A stretch of DNA of 12,307 nt from an uncultured Lentisphaeria bacterium (GCA_903821255.1 CAIJKT010000457.1:1-12307), one strand, 5' to 3'; numbered from the stretch's first letter, positions 1 to 7,574 are shown. Made by a program: numbers and translations. The notes: a model not told the origin generated them from the letters alone.

Positions 1-59
1 CGGTTTTTTGTATAAATTATAATGAAGATTTCTCAAAGAATGTTTGAATCGTTTTCAAA

Positions 60-89
60 TTGTCTTAAATTTTAAATTAACCATATTTA
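60..89 (+). promoter_or_regulatory. Weak candidate promoter upstream of mraY
   Basis: The first 123 bases are very AT-rich and contain no gene. TTGTCT at 60-65 and TATTTA at 84-89, separated by 18 bp, are the best sigma70-like pair I can see before mraY. In such AT-rich DNA a match of this quality is common by chance. A short palindrome, TTGTT-T-AACAA, lies just downstream at 90-100. Confidence 0.25.
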
Positions 90-123
90 TTGTTTAACAA
101 TTTTTAAGATAAGATGTTATTTT

Positions 124-1215
124 ATGCTGTACTGGCTTTCTGGTTTGAGTAATTATTTCGGGCCTTTCCGCCTTTTCGAATATGTGACTTTCCGGGCTGC
201 CGGGGCCGCCTTCACGGCGATGGTTCTGGCGGTGCTGCTGGGGCCTTATACCGTTAGAAAACTTAAGCAGTTGCGGGCTACCGCTCCGTGCAGGCTGGAA
301 GGCCTGGTGGACAAGGCGTTTATCGACCGCAATAAGGACAAGATGCCCAGCATGGGCGGCCTGCTGATAGTTTTCTCCATCATCGCATCTTCGCTGTTAT
401 GGAATATTGTCTATAATCCGATTACACTGACGCTGCTGGTGATGATGGTGCTGTTTGCCGGGATCGGCTTTATTGACGACTATGCCAAGGTGAGATACGG
501 CAAACGGGACGGCATTCCGGGAAAAATGAAACTTATGCTGCAATTATTTTTTGCGGTCGGAGCGATTATGTTTCTGGACTGCGTGCCGGAAACCCGGGAT
601 CTGCTGCATCAGTTGATGCTGCCTTTTTTCAAACAGCCGGTGCTGGTCAGCGGCTGGGTTATGGCGCTTGGCGCTTTTGTGGTGGTCGGCTCCTCCAATG
701 CGGTGAATCTGACTGACGGCAAGGACGGGCTGGCGGTAGGATGCTGTATTTTCTGTGCGCTGACTTATGCGGTTTTCGCATATCTCTGCGGACATAAGAT
801 ATTCGCCGGTTACCTGAGCATTCCGTTCATTCCCGGCGTCAGCGAGGCGGTGGTATTCGCGGCGGCACTGGCCGGCGCCTGCATCGGCTTTCTGTGGCAC
901 AACTGCCATCCGGCGTCAATGTTCATGGGCGATACCGGCAGTCTGGCGCTGGGCGGGACTATCGGACTCATCGCGGTAATAGTCAAACAGGAATTGATTC
1001 TGATTGTGGTCGGGGGCGTGTTTGTCATGGAAGCCGTTTCCGTCATCATGCAGGTCACCAGCTTCAAACTTACCGGCAAACGGATATTCCTCTGTACTCC
1101 GATTCATCATCACTTTGAGCAGAAAGGCTGGACTGAAACCCAGATTGTCGTCCGCTTCTGGATTCTTGCCGGGATTCTGGCGCTGACCGGACTGGCGACG
1201 CTGAAACTGCGCTGA
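124..1215 (+). CDS. mraY: Phospho-N-acetylmuramoyl-pentapeptide-transferase (MraY)
   Basis: MraY transfers phospho-MurNAc-pentapeptide from UDP to undecaprenyl phosphate, making lipid I at the inner membrane for peptidoglycan synthesis. The 363-residue length fits the family (about 360 in E. coli), and the N-terminus beginning MLYWL aligns with the usual family start, so this ATG is accepted although no good SD precedes it. Visible signatures are PSMGG near residue 75, the Asp pair D118-D119 in GFIDDY, NLTDGKDG (195-202), FMGDTGSLALGG with the catalytic-type D270, the triple histidine H328-H330 in PIHHHFE, and the C-terminal VRFWI...LATLKLR. About ten hydrophobic segments are present. The residue after TDG is Lys200, where most homologues I recall have Leu, Val or Met. 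No murF precedes it within 123 bp and no murD follows, so it stands apart from a classical dcw cluster. Family assignment is very secure. Confidence 0.98.
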   Translation: MLYWLSGLSNYFGPFRLFEYVTFRAAGAAFTAMVLAVLLGPYTVRKLKQLRATAPCRLEGLVDKAFIDRNKDKMPSMGGLLIVFSIIASSLLWNIVYNPITLTLLVMMVLFAGIGFIDDYAKVRYGKRDGIPGKMKLMLQLFFAVGAIMFLDCVPETRDLLHQLMLPFFKQPVLVSGWVMALGAFVVVGSSNAVNLTDGKDGLAVGCCIFCALTYAVFAYLCGHKIFAGYLSIPFIPGVSEAVVFAAALAGACIGFLWHNCHPASMFMGDTGSLALGGTIGLIAVIVKQELILIVVGGVFVMEAVSVIMQVTSFKLTGKRIFLCTPIHHHFEQKGWTETQIVVRFWILAGILALTGLATLKLR

Positions 1216-1216
1216 C

Positions 1217-1231
1217 CCGGCGAAAAGCCGG
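1217..1231 (+). terminator. Possible weak hairpin after mraY
   Basis: Immediately after the mraY stop codon, CCGGC and GCCGG form a 5-bp GC stem around a GAAAA loop. There is no T-tract directly behind it; the nearest T-run is about 80 bp downstream at 1311-1317. It may be a weak or Rho-assisted terminator or an mRNA 3' end stabiliser. Confidence 0.3.
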
Positions 1232-1340
1232 CCCATGCCAGTCGCGATGAACAGCCGGACAGCATTGCCGGGCTGCTGAATCTGCAATATGAAGTATAGT
1301 TTCAGGTGGATTTTTTTCTCTTCCGGCATTAGAATATTTA

Positions 1341-1346
1341 TACAAT
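1341..1346 (+). promoter_or_regulatory. Candidate -10 box before the DA1-like gene
   Basis: TACAAT at 1341-1346 lies 20 bp before the ATG at 1366 and matches five of six bases of the sigma70 -10 consensus. No convincing -35 element is found at the expected distance. A G-rich stretch at 1354-1360 could act as a poor SD for the gene. The 150-bp gap after mraY, together with this box, suggests the gene can be transcribed separately. Confidence 0.3.
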
Positions 1347-1365
1347 AATTTACGGCGGGGTTAAA

Positions 1366-2391
1366 ATGATTCGATGCAGGTCAAAATTTTCTTATGCGCT
1401 GCTGATTTTTTCTGCAATTGCTTTATCCTGCCTGTCATTATATGCCGCAATGTACTGCAGCGTCTGCAAAAGGCAGATCAGCGGTTCATATTTAAAATCC
1501 GGCGACAAGGTGTTCTGCAGCCAGAGTTGTCTGGATAAAACACTGCCCCGCTGCGCCGTTTGCGGCAAAGCATGCAATGGCGGTTTTCAGAAAAACGGAA
1601 AATTCTATTGTTCCAAAGCATGCCTGGAAAAGACTCTGCCTAAATGTTCCCTCTGCGGCAAACCGTTCAGCTCCGGGATGCTTTTCAGCAACAACGGCAA
1701 GGACGGCCCGGTTTACTGTTCGGAATGCGCGAAAAAACCGAAATGTTTTGCCTGCACTCTGCCCAATGATTGCGAACAATTGAGTGACGGCAGATATATC
1801 TGCCGGAGTTGCAAATCAAGCGCGGTATTTAACGAAGAGCTGTCTTTGCAGATTTTTAACGATGTCAGAAAACGGCTGTATGAGGACCTGGGATATTCGA
1901 CGCAGCATAATATCGAATTCTATGCGACAGATGCCAAAAATCTGGAGTCCAAATCAAAAAATTATTCTCCGGGGCAGGAGCTTGGCCTGTATGTCTGCAA
2001 TTTTACCATCAATACCGTAACCAGGACTAAAACCGGCTGGAATTTGAAAACCGAGGAAAAGACTGAGGAATACAAGAGCAATGAGAAATTCGCGGTATAT
2101 GTCCTGTACGGGCTGCCGCGCAAGAAACTGATTGAAGTCTGCGGCCATGAGCTGGCCCATGACTGGATGCAGGAAAATTATCCTAAAACGCAGGATATCA
2201 AACTGAAGGAAGGCTGGGCTGAATATGTCGCCACCAGGATCAATGAGCTTTACGGCCAGGGCGAAATGAACAAGCGCATGGAGGAGAATAAGGACCCGGT
2301 CTACGGCGACGGCTACCGGATGGTCAGAGATTTTGTCCGGCAGAACGGCATTGAAAACATCGGCCGGCTATTCAGACAGCACGAGGGGTGA
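1366..2391 (+). CDS. Secreted zinc-module protein with DA1-like metallopeptidase domain
   Basis: The 341-residue protein starts with a signal peptide: basic residues R3/R5/K7, a hydrophobic core at 10-26, and an Ala-rich probable cleavage near residue 27. Residues 31-149 hold paired Cys motifs that look like LIM or treble-clef zinc modules: C31/C34/C51/C55, C63/C66/C82/C86, C94/C97/C118/C121 and C127/C130/C146/C149. The C-terminal half carries HELAH at 261-265 followed by DW, and KEGWAEYVA at 281-289, where E282 is the likely third zinc ligand. This order, LIM-type zinc modules then HExxH-x(16)-E, matches the plant DA1 peptidase family, whose motif reads HEMMHAW then EEGICQVLA. I infer a secreted or periplasmic zinc peptidase; its substrate is unknown. 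The stop codon lies inside the 3' end of the convergent glycosyltransferase gene. Zinc-peptidase status is fairly secure; the DA1 assignment is by motif recognition only. Confidence 0.85.
   Translation: MIRCRSKFSYALLIFSAIALSCLSLYAAMYCSVCKRQISGSYLKSGDKVFCSQSCLDKTLPRCAVCGKACNGGFQKNGKFYCSKACLEKTLPKCSLCGKPFSSGMLFSNNGKDGPVYCSECAKKPKCFACTLPNDCEQLSDGRYICRSCKSSAVFNEELSLQIFNDVRKRLYEDLGYSTQHNIEFYATDAKNLESKSKNYSPGQELGLYVCNFTINTVTRTKTGWNLKTEEKTEEYKSNEKFAVYVLYGLPRKKLIEVCGHELAHDWMQENYPKTQDIKLKEGWAEYVATRINELYGQGEMNKRMEENKDPVYGDGYRMVRDFVRQNGIENIGRLFRQHEG
1495..1680 (+). repeat. Tandem 31-residue zinc-module repeat inside the DA1-like gene
   Basis: Residues 44-74 and 75-105 form two in-register copies of a 31-residue unit. 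C51, C55, C63 and C66 recur exactly 31 residues later as C82, C86, C94 and C97, with near-identical surroundings (CLDKTLPRCAVCGK against CLEKTLPKCSLCGK). A partial earlier copy is visible from C31/C34, spaced 32 residues from C63/C66. The unit probably arose by internal duplication of one zinc module. Confidence 0.75.
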
Positions 2392-4134
2392 TGATTTCAG
2401 CCGGCAGGACACGGTGATGATTGACAGAAAATCTGTTCCGGGAAGATCCAGCGCGACAGGCTTGTCGATGCTGATTTTAGCCAGCAGGCGCTTGATGTCG
2501 TCATTGGTGATTCTCCGGTAATTGATGTCCTTGGCCAGTACCAGCGTGAAGGTTCTGACATTGTTTCTTTTCATCAGTTCAACAAACTTTTCCAGTTCCT
2601 GCCCGGAGTTTACCTGCATGAATTTCTTATTGTAAAACAGGCGCGGGTTTTCGGCGGGCAGCCAGTAAATATCTGAAACGATCACTTCGTTGGCATTTTC
2701 CAGATGATTGTTCATCATGGCGACATTGTTTTTCATCAGGAACAAATTGGCTACTCCCTTGACCTGGATGAGCAGGCTTATGGATAAAAGCAGTATCCCG
2801 AGACCGGCCAGTTTTAACGCCAGTTGACGGTTTTCACTGCGGTAAAACAGTCTTATCATTGCATAAATGCATAGCGGTATCAGCAGCGGAAAGAGATAAA
2901 CAAAATGTCGTGGCCCCCAGATGATGCCCATATCGCTCTGCGTCAGCATCGGAGCGATGACGATGCAGTAGATGACGGAAGTCAGCAGTATCAGTTTTAT
3001 CCGGCGTAATCTGGATGAGAAGAAGGAGCGCATGGACAGCAGCAGCGGCACCAGCAGGGGGGAGGATGTTAAAAAGCCGACGGTGAAGATCGTGTTCAAT
3101 ACAGGCTGATTATTGTTGAACAGCATCACCGTAAGGATGGCGGAACTGATTACTGCCAGCAGTATCGTGACGAAGGCGGCGGTGCGTCCGGCAGGATTTT
3201 TATACTTGATCCCGGCCCAAACCGCCATGATGAAAGGTATGGCGAGCAGGAAATAATACCATTTATCCGCAAAGTCGCCGGAATTGAATTTGAGCAGATA
3301 GGTGTAGTAACCGTTTAACTGATTAACGATGAAGGAAATGACGCTGTTTTCGTTCCCGTCAAGATTATGGGCGTAATACTTGCTGCCGTGAAGCCCCAGG
3401 ATATGTCCGTATTTGGCATATTGGATGGACCACAGCGATATGACAATAATCATAGTTCCGGCGCAGGTCATCGCGATATTGGTCTTCTTATATTTCAAGA
3501 TAAACATGGCAGCGACCAATGCCGCCGCCAGGACATAAATATCCTCCCGCAGAATTATAGCCGACCCCATCATCAGCCCCGCCAGCAGGAATTCGGGGAT
3601 GGTGGTATTGTTCTCTGTCCGCCGGACAACCATTAGAACCGCGGTGGTGGTCAGCATCGCGGTGAGTGTCATTTCCCAGAAGGTCAGGCTGTAGAAGAAG
3701 AAGGGCGTGCACAAACCCAGCACCGGCAGCGACAACAGATATTTATCCGGAAGTTTCAGGCGCTGGATGATGCGCAGCGTCAGCAGCAATACTATTCCGG
3801 TGGAAAGAATTGAGATCAGATACAGCCCCCAGTATCCTGCCGCCCTGTAGAAAAATGAGGAGAACGCTGAAAAATACGGCGGAAAAATGGAGTAGATGTT
3901 GTCATGGTGGCGGACGAAATGAAAGTTGCTGTAAGGGAAGAACTTATATTCAGTATCAATGTCGGCGGCGGGGTAGGCGATCGCGTCGGTCCGGTCGCGG
4001 ATGATATTCTCCATGGTGATGAATTTATTGCCGCCGTCGGTAATCCAGAACACGTCCCGCGGCATCAGCGCGGTCAGCAGAGCATAAGTCAGGCAGATTG
4101 CCATGATCAGCAGTACAGCTAAATATGTGCGCAT
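2368..4134 (-). CDS. Multi-pass GT-C-type membrane glycosyltransferase (ArnT/PMT-like)
   Basis: This 588-residue integral membrane protein resembles GT-C glycosyltransferases, which use polyprenyl-phosphate sugars to modify lipids, glycans or proteins on the outer face of the membrane. The first helix (about 4-23) is followed by an extracytoplasmic loop with WITDGG, whose D33 sits where GT-C enzymes keep their catalytic Asp. About twelve more hydrophobic helices follow to near residue 470, including a REDIYVL segment typical of such proteins. The last 110 residues or so are soluble. The open frame extends to a TTG at 4140, but the GGAGG at 4147-4143 lies only 2 nt from that TTG and 8 nt from the ATG at 4134, so I choose the ATG. 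The 3' end overlaps the convergent DA1-like gene by 24 bp. Donor and acceptor cannot be deduced. Confidence 0.75.
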   Translation of the reverse strand: MRTYLAVLLIMAICLTYALLTALMPRDVFWITDGGNKFITMENIIRDRTDAIAYPAADIDTEYKFFPYSNFHFVRHHDNIYSIFPPYFSAFSSFFYRAAGYWGLYLISILSTGIVLLLTLRIIQRLKLPDKYLLSLPVLGLCTPFFFYSLTFWEMTLTAMLTTTAVLMVVRRTENNTTIPEFLLAGLMMGSAIILREDIYVLAAALVAAMFILKYKKTNIAMTCAGTMIIVISLWSIQYAKYGHILGLHGSKYYAHNLDGNENSVISFIVNQLNGYYTYLLKFNSGDFADKWYYFLLAIPFIMAVWAGIKYKNPAGRTAAFVTILLAVISSAILTVMLFNNNQPVLNTIFTVGFLTSSPLLVPLLLSMRSFFSSRLRRIKLILLTSVIYCIVIAPMLTQSDMGIIWGPRHFVYLFPLLIPLCIYAMIRLFYRSENRQLALKLAGLGILLLSISLLIQVKGVANLFLMKNNVAMMNNHLENANEVIVSDIYWLPAENPRLFYNKKFMQVNSGQELEKFVELMKRNNVRTFTLVLAKDINYRRITNDDIKRLLAKISIDKPVALDLPGTDFLSIITVSCRLKSSPLVLSE

Positions 4135-4142
4135 GTTCAACG

Positions 4143-4147
4143 CCTCC
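4143..4147 (-). promoter_or_regulatory. Shine-Dalgarno site that fixes the glycosyltransferase start
   Basis: On the minus strand GGAGG occupies 4147 down to 4143. The gap is 2 nt to the in-frame TTG at 4140 and 8 nt to the ATG at 4134. The second spacing is functional in bacteria and the first is too short, which favours the 588-residue product. Confidence 0.7.
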
Positions 4148-4159
4148 GTTTTTTACAAT

Positions 4160-4188
4160 TATTTAAAATAGCCTCATATCCTGAACAA
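4160..4188 (-). promoter_or_regulatory. Candidate promoter for the glycosyltransferase gene
   Basis: Reading the minus strand, TTGTTC (4188-4183) and TAAATA (4165-4160) are separated by 17 bp and lie just upstream of the GGAGG site. An overlapping alternative is TTGCTT with TATTTT, also 17 bp apart. Either would drive transcription leftward, away from priA. Confidence 0.4.
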
Positions 4189-4212
4189 AGCAAAAGAAAA
4201 TTCAGCTTATGA

Positions 4213-4241
4213 TTGGTTATTAACGCCGCTAAGATTATATT
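4213..4241 (+). promoter_or_regulatory. Candidate sigma70 promoter for priA
   Basis: TTGGTT at 4213-4218 and TATATT at 4236-4241 are separated by the optimal 17 bp and end 29 bp before the priA ATG. It stands back to back with the candidate glycosyltransferase promoter in a 130-bp divergent spacer. Confidence 0.5.
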
Positions 4242-4270
4242 GTAAAAACATTTTAAGGCAAATAATACTA

Positions 4271-6493
4271 ATGAGAATAGCCCGAGTTATTGTTGATTTA
4301 TCCCTGGACAAGGGGTTTGATTATAATATTCCGGACAGCCTGGCGGGAAAAATTCATGTCGGGGTTCAGGTCAAAGTGCCGTTCGGCAAGTCTTTCCGCC
4401 GCGGTTATGTGCTGAATATCATTGACCATTCCGAATATCCCGACAGTCTGAAGGATATTCATTCGATCTGCGAGTCCCATACCCGGATTCCGGAACCGCT
4501 GGTCAGGCTTGGCCGCTGGATGTCCGAATACTACTGCTGCAGCCGGGAGCAGGCGGTCAGGACGCTGCTGCCCAGGGCTGTCCGCAGCGGCAAGGTCCAG
4601 CACCGCACCCTGAAACATTATTCCGTGGCGGATACTGCCGAAGCGGAAAAATTCATCATTGAGAATTCCGGCAAAAAACGTGCAGCCGGTCAGATCCTGG
4701 TGATTAAGGCCCTGCTCAGCAGCAAGGAGTTATCCCAGGAAAAGCTGATGAGCGAAGCCGGCGTTACCGCGTCGGCAGTCAGCGGCCTGATGAAGAAAGG
4801 ACTGATCGCCGAGGAAAAACGCGTGGTGCGCCGCGATGCTTATGCCGATGTCGAAATCATTCAGTCCAAACCGCTGGAACCCACTCCGGAACAGGCGACT
4901 GTGCTGAAAAAGATTTACTCCATGCTGGAAAATCCCGACGGCAAAAAGACCATGCTGCTGTACGGGGTGACCAACAGCGGCAAGACCGAAGTCTATCTTC
5001 AGTCCATCGCCCGGGCGCTGGAAACGGGCAAAGAGTCCATTGTGCTGGTGCCGGAGATTGCGCTTACGCCGCAGACGGTCCGCCGCTTTCGCGCCAGGTT
5101 CGGCGACATGGTGAGCGTCCTGCACAGCCGTCTGACCGAAGGAGAACGCTTCGATGAATGGAGCAAAGTCAGCGACAGCCTGGTTAAAATCGCGGTCGGG
5201 GCGCGTTCCGCGCTGTTCGCGCCGTTCCGCAATCTCGGACTCATTATTGTTGACGAAGAACATGAAAGCTCATATAAACAGTCGGAATCGCCGCGCTATC
5301 ACGCCCGCGACGTCGCCGTGATGCGCGGACATATTGAAAACGCGGTGGTAATTCTGGGCTCGGCGACGCCTTCGTTCGAGTCGTTTAACAATGCCCTTAC
5401 CGGCAAATATGAATTGGGCGAAATGCTTCAGCGTGTCCAGGATTGCGTCATGCCGGTGATGAATGTCGTTGACGGCCGCATCGGCGCGGTTGAACCGGGT
5501 AAAGTTTCTTTTTTCTCAAAAATCCTGGTGGACGCGGTTTTCGACCGGCTGAACAAAGGCGAACAGACGATCATCTTCCTGAACCGGCGCGGTTATGCCC
5601 GCCAGATGATGTGCGAACACTGCGGGTTTGTCGCCGAATGTCCGGACTGCTCGGTTTCCTATACCTATCACCGTCAGCGCGAAAGCCTGTCGTGCCATCT
5701 CTGCGGCGATGTGATCAAGGCATTTGCGCACTGCCCGGAATGCGGCGCCGAGGATATCCGCTATTCCGGCATCGGCACCGAAAAGGTTGAAGCCGCCGCC
5801 ATGATGATTTTCAAGGAAGCCAGGATCGTCAGGATGGATTCCGATTCCATGCGCAAAACCAGTTCCTATGAAGATGTGCTCAACCGCTTCAAGCGCGGCG
5901 ACGTGGACATCCTGATCGGCACCCAGATGATTGCCAAGGGACTGCATTTTCCGAATGTGACACTGGTCGGGATCATCAATGCCGACCAGAGCTTGTATAT
6001 CCCGGATTTCCGTTCCTGCGAACGCACTTTTCAACTGCTGACCCAGGTCGCGGGCAGGGCCGGGCGCGGCGACGTCAGCGGCGAGGTGATTGTGCAGACA
6101 TGTAATCCGTTCAATGAAACGATCATGTATGCGGTGCAGCAGGACTTCCGCAAGTTTTACGAATATGACATGGAAGTCCGCAAAACCTTGAGTTATCCTC
6201 CCGCCGGTCATCTGATCGCGGTGCATTTTCGCGGCCCGGAACTGGATGCCGTCAGCCGCTTCGCTTCCGAATTCATGGAAAAAATACGACCATGCTGTCA
6301 CGGGGAGATTATTGTCACTGAACCCGCCCCCGCGCCGGTGGAAAGAATCAAAGGCAAATACCGCTACATGATAATTTTCCGGGGGGCCAAGCTGAAAACG
6401 CTTCGTGAAACGCTCCGCGAATTGATTCTTCACGGTACCGCGCCACGCGGCGTGGAGGTTTACGCCGACGTCGACGCGCAGTCACTGATGTAA
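4271..6493 (+). CDS. priA: Primosomal protein N' / replication restart helicase PriA
   Basis: PriA recognises stalled or collapsed replication forks, unwinds DNA 3' to 5' and helps reload the replicative helicase. At 740 residues it is full length (732 in E. coli). The N-terminal DNA-binding region begins RIARVIVDLSLDKGFDY. A winged-helix-like segment spans about 140-200. The helicase core shows Walker A GVTNSGKTEVY at 232-242, VPEIALTPQT, Walker B DEEH at 328-331 followed by SSYKQ, and GSATPS. The eight zinc-binding cysteines typical of PriA are C448, C451, C457, C460, C475, C478, C488 and C491. Then come GIGTEKVE, IGTQMIAKGLHFPNV and the Arg-finger motif AGRAGRG at 594-600. Walker A carries Asn235 where GVTGSGKT is usual; the Gly-Lys-Thr core is intact. 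The SD is weak (AAGG about 12 nt upstream). The stop is 7 bp from the convergent hydrolase. Confidence 0.98.
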   Translation: MRIARVIVDLSLDKGFDYNIPDSLAGKIHVGVQVKVPFGKSFRRGYVLNIIDHSEYPDSLKDIHSICESHTRIPEPLVRLGRWMSEYYCCSREQAVRTLLPRAVRSGKVQHRTLKHYSVADTAEAEKFIIENSGKKRAAGQILVIKALLSSKELSQEKLMSEAGVTASAVSGLMKKGLIAEEKRVVRRDAYADVEIIQSKPLEPTPEQATVLKKIYSMLENPDGKKTMLLYGVTNSGKTEVYLQSIARALETGKESIVLVPEIALTPQTVRRFRARFGDMVSVLHSRLTEGERFDEWSKVSDSLVKIAVGARSALFAPFRNLGLIIVDEEHESSYKQSESPRYHARDVAVMRGHIENAVVILGSATPSFESFNNALTGKYELGEMLQRVQDCVMPVMNVVDGRIGAVEPGKVSFFSKILVDAVFDRLNKGEQTIIFLNRRGYARQMMCEHCGFVAECPDCSVSYTYHRQRESLSCHLCGDVIKAFAHCPECGAEDIRYSGIGTEKVEAAAMMIFKEARIVRMDSDSMRKTSSYEDVLNRFKRGDVDILIGTQMIAKGLHFPNVTLVGIINADQSLYIPDFRSCERTFQLLTQVAGRAGRGDVSGEVIVQTCNPFNETIMYAVQQDFRKFYEYDMEVRKTLSYPPAGHLIAVHFRGPELDAVSRFASEFMEKIRPCCHGEIIVTEPAPAPVERIKGKYRYMIIFRGAKLKTLRETLRELILHGTAPRGVEVYADVDAQSLM

Positions 6494-6500
6494 GGCAGTA

Positions 6501-7412
6501 TTACAGCCAGTCTTCAAACCATGCGTATGCTGCGTCATGCGCGACTTTCGGGAAAGTATGCTGCTGGTGGTGATTGAAAAATCTGATCTTGTTTTCGGCT
6601 CCGTATAACTGATATAACGGCTTGACTTGCCGGATGTATAATTCATCGCTTAATTTGCCGTCGGCGTTATCGCCGCCGATGAGCAGGAACGGCTTGGGCG
6701 CGATCAGCGCCAGGACTTCGTGATGAGACGAGGGGAAGCCAGGTTTCCTGACGGCCTCGCCCAGATAATGTTCGGCGTCCCAGTTGGACATGTCCAGCCC
6801 GATACCCATTTCCGAGCATACTGCAACCTTGACGCGGGGATCGAATGCCGCCAGATAAAATGCTTCCTTGCCGCCCAGCGAATGTCCGATAGCGCCGATA
6901 AGACAGTCTTCCATGTTGGGCTGGATGCACAGCACGTCAACCGCGCATTGCGCGTCCCACAGCATTCTGCCCATGCCGGTCCATGCGGGGAAATCCTGTT
7001 TCAGTCTGGCGACGGCTTTCGCCCATATCTGTCCTTCGGCGTTCCACAGGAAACAGCGGGGGCTGATGGTGATGAAACCGAGCTTGGCCAGCCGGAGTCC
7101 GAAATCCAGTTCGGGCGAACCGGAAATGCCGGCGTTTTCTTCAATATTCTCATCCGATGTCTGATGCAGGCAGACTATGCCCGGATATCTTTTCTCAAGT
7201 GCGGGTTTGATTAAATATGCCTCCACCGTGCAGCCCGGATAGACTTCGTACTGGATTTTATCCCGGATACAACCTTCGATTTCTTCTGAAGACAGGGTTT
7301 TGAACACGGTCACCTTGCGCTGTTCCGGCCCTTTGCCGAGAATCTTCAGCCAGGTTGCGGCAATGCGCTCCCGCTCGTTATTCCATTCTTCGATTGTGCC
7401 GAAATCCCACAT
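6501..7412 (-). CDS. Alpha/beta hydrolase (dienelactone hydrolase / acetyl-xylan-esterase-like)
   Basis: This 303-residue protein has no signal peptide and is probably cytoplasmic. It shows an alpha/beta-hydrolase fold: a beta strand YPGIVCLHQT (oxyanion region near H83), the nucleophile elbow GHSLGG with Ser178, an acid candidate D248 or D251 in LLIGGDNADG, and a C-terminal His285 in HHQQHTFP. The family resembles Abhydrolase_7 or dienelactone-hydrolase-like proteins, many of which act as carbohydrate esterases; substrate specificity cannot be read from the sequence. On the minus strand GGAGA lies about 8 nt before the ATG. The gene is divergent from the glycoside hydrolase at 7685, which suggests it removes ester groups from the same glycan. 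It ends tail to tail with priA without an obvious terminator. Confidence 0.85.
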   Translation of the reverse strand: MWDFGTIEEWNNERERIAATWLKILGKGPEQRKVTVFKTLSSEEIEGCIRDKIQYEVYPGCTVEAYLIKPALEKRYPGIVCLHQTSDENIEENAGISGSPELDFGLRLAKLGFITISPRCFLWNAEGQIWAKAVARLKQDFPAWTGMGRMLWDAQCAVDVLCIQPNMEDCLIGAIGHSLGGKEAFYLAAFDPRVKVAVCSEMGIGLDMSNWDAEHYLGEAVRKPGFPSSHHEVLALIAPKPFLLIGGDNADGKLSDELYIRQVKPLYQLYGAENKIRFFNHHQQHTFPKVAHDAAYAWFEDWL

Positions 7413-7450
7413 CAGTTGTTTCTCCGCTATTCCATATTAATCCGCCGGTA

Positions 7451-7467
7451 TGGTTTTCGCAAAACCA
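7451..7467. promoter_or_regulatory. 17-bp perfect inverted repeat, probable operator
   Basis: TGGTTTT and AAAACCA are perfect 7-bp arms around a CGC centre. The site is 39 bp upstream of the hydrolase start codon, where a repressor could block its promoter or early elongation. Arm length and the short centre fit a dimeric helix-turn-helix regulator such as LacI or GntR. No T-run follows, so it is unlikely to be a terminator. Confidence 0.5.
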
Positions 7468-7574
7468 CTATATATTATGGATAATAATATTGCTGTTTAA
7501 GGCAAATATTCAAGCTCCGGGGAAGATATGCCGGCAGAAAATACAGGGTTTCTGAAAAAATGGAATACTTAATT

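Noticed and set aside
1..9. GGTTTTTT at the left edge as the T-tract of an upstream terminator
   Set aside because: The stem that would prove it lies outside the window, so it cannot be supported.
90..100. TTGTT-T-AACAA palindrome before mraY as an operator
   Set aside because: Only 5-bp arms in extremely AT-rich DNA; a chance occurrence is likely.
1427..1450. Lipobox around Cys22 in the DA1-like protein
   Set aside because: The residues before Cys22 (Ala-Leu-Ser) do not fit the usual Leu-(Ala/Ser)-(Gly/Ala) pattern. A signal peptidase I site near Ala27 fits better.
4138..4140. TTG as start of the glycosyltransferase gene (590 residues)
   Set aside because: The GGAGG site is only 2 nt away from the TTG, but 8 nt from the ATG two codons later.
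5516..6433. 305-codon open frame on the minus strand antisense to priA
   Set aside because: It lies wholly inside priA, whose motifs are unmistakable. The antisense translation is rich in His, Phe, Ala and Gly, as expected of a complement of GC-biased codons, and shows no recognisable domain.
7355..7555. 66-codon plus-strand frame crossing the hydrolase start into the spacer
   Set aside because: It begins antisense to the hydrolase and has no SD or recognisable domain. It would overlie the inverted repeat at 7451-7467, which is better explained as regulatory DNA.
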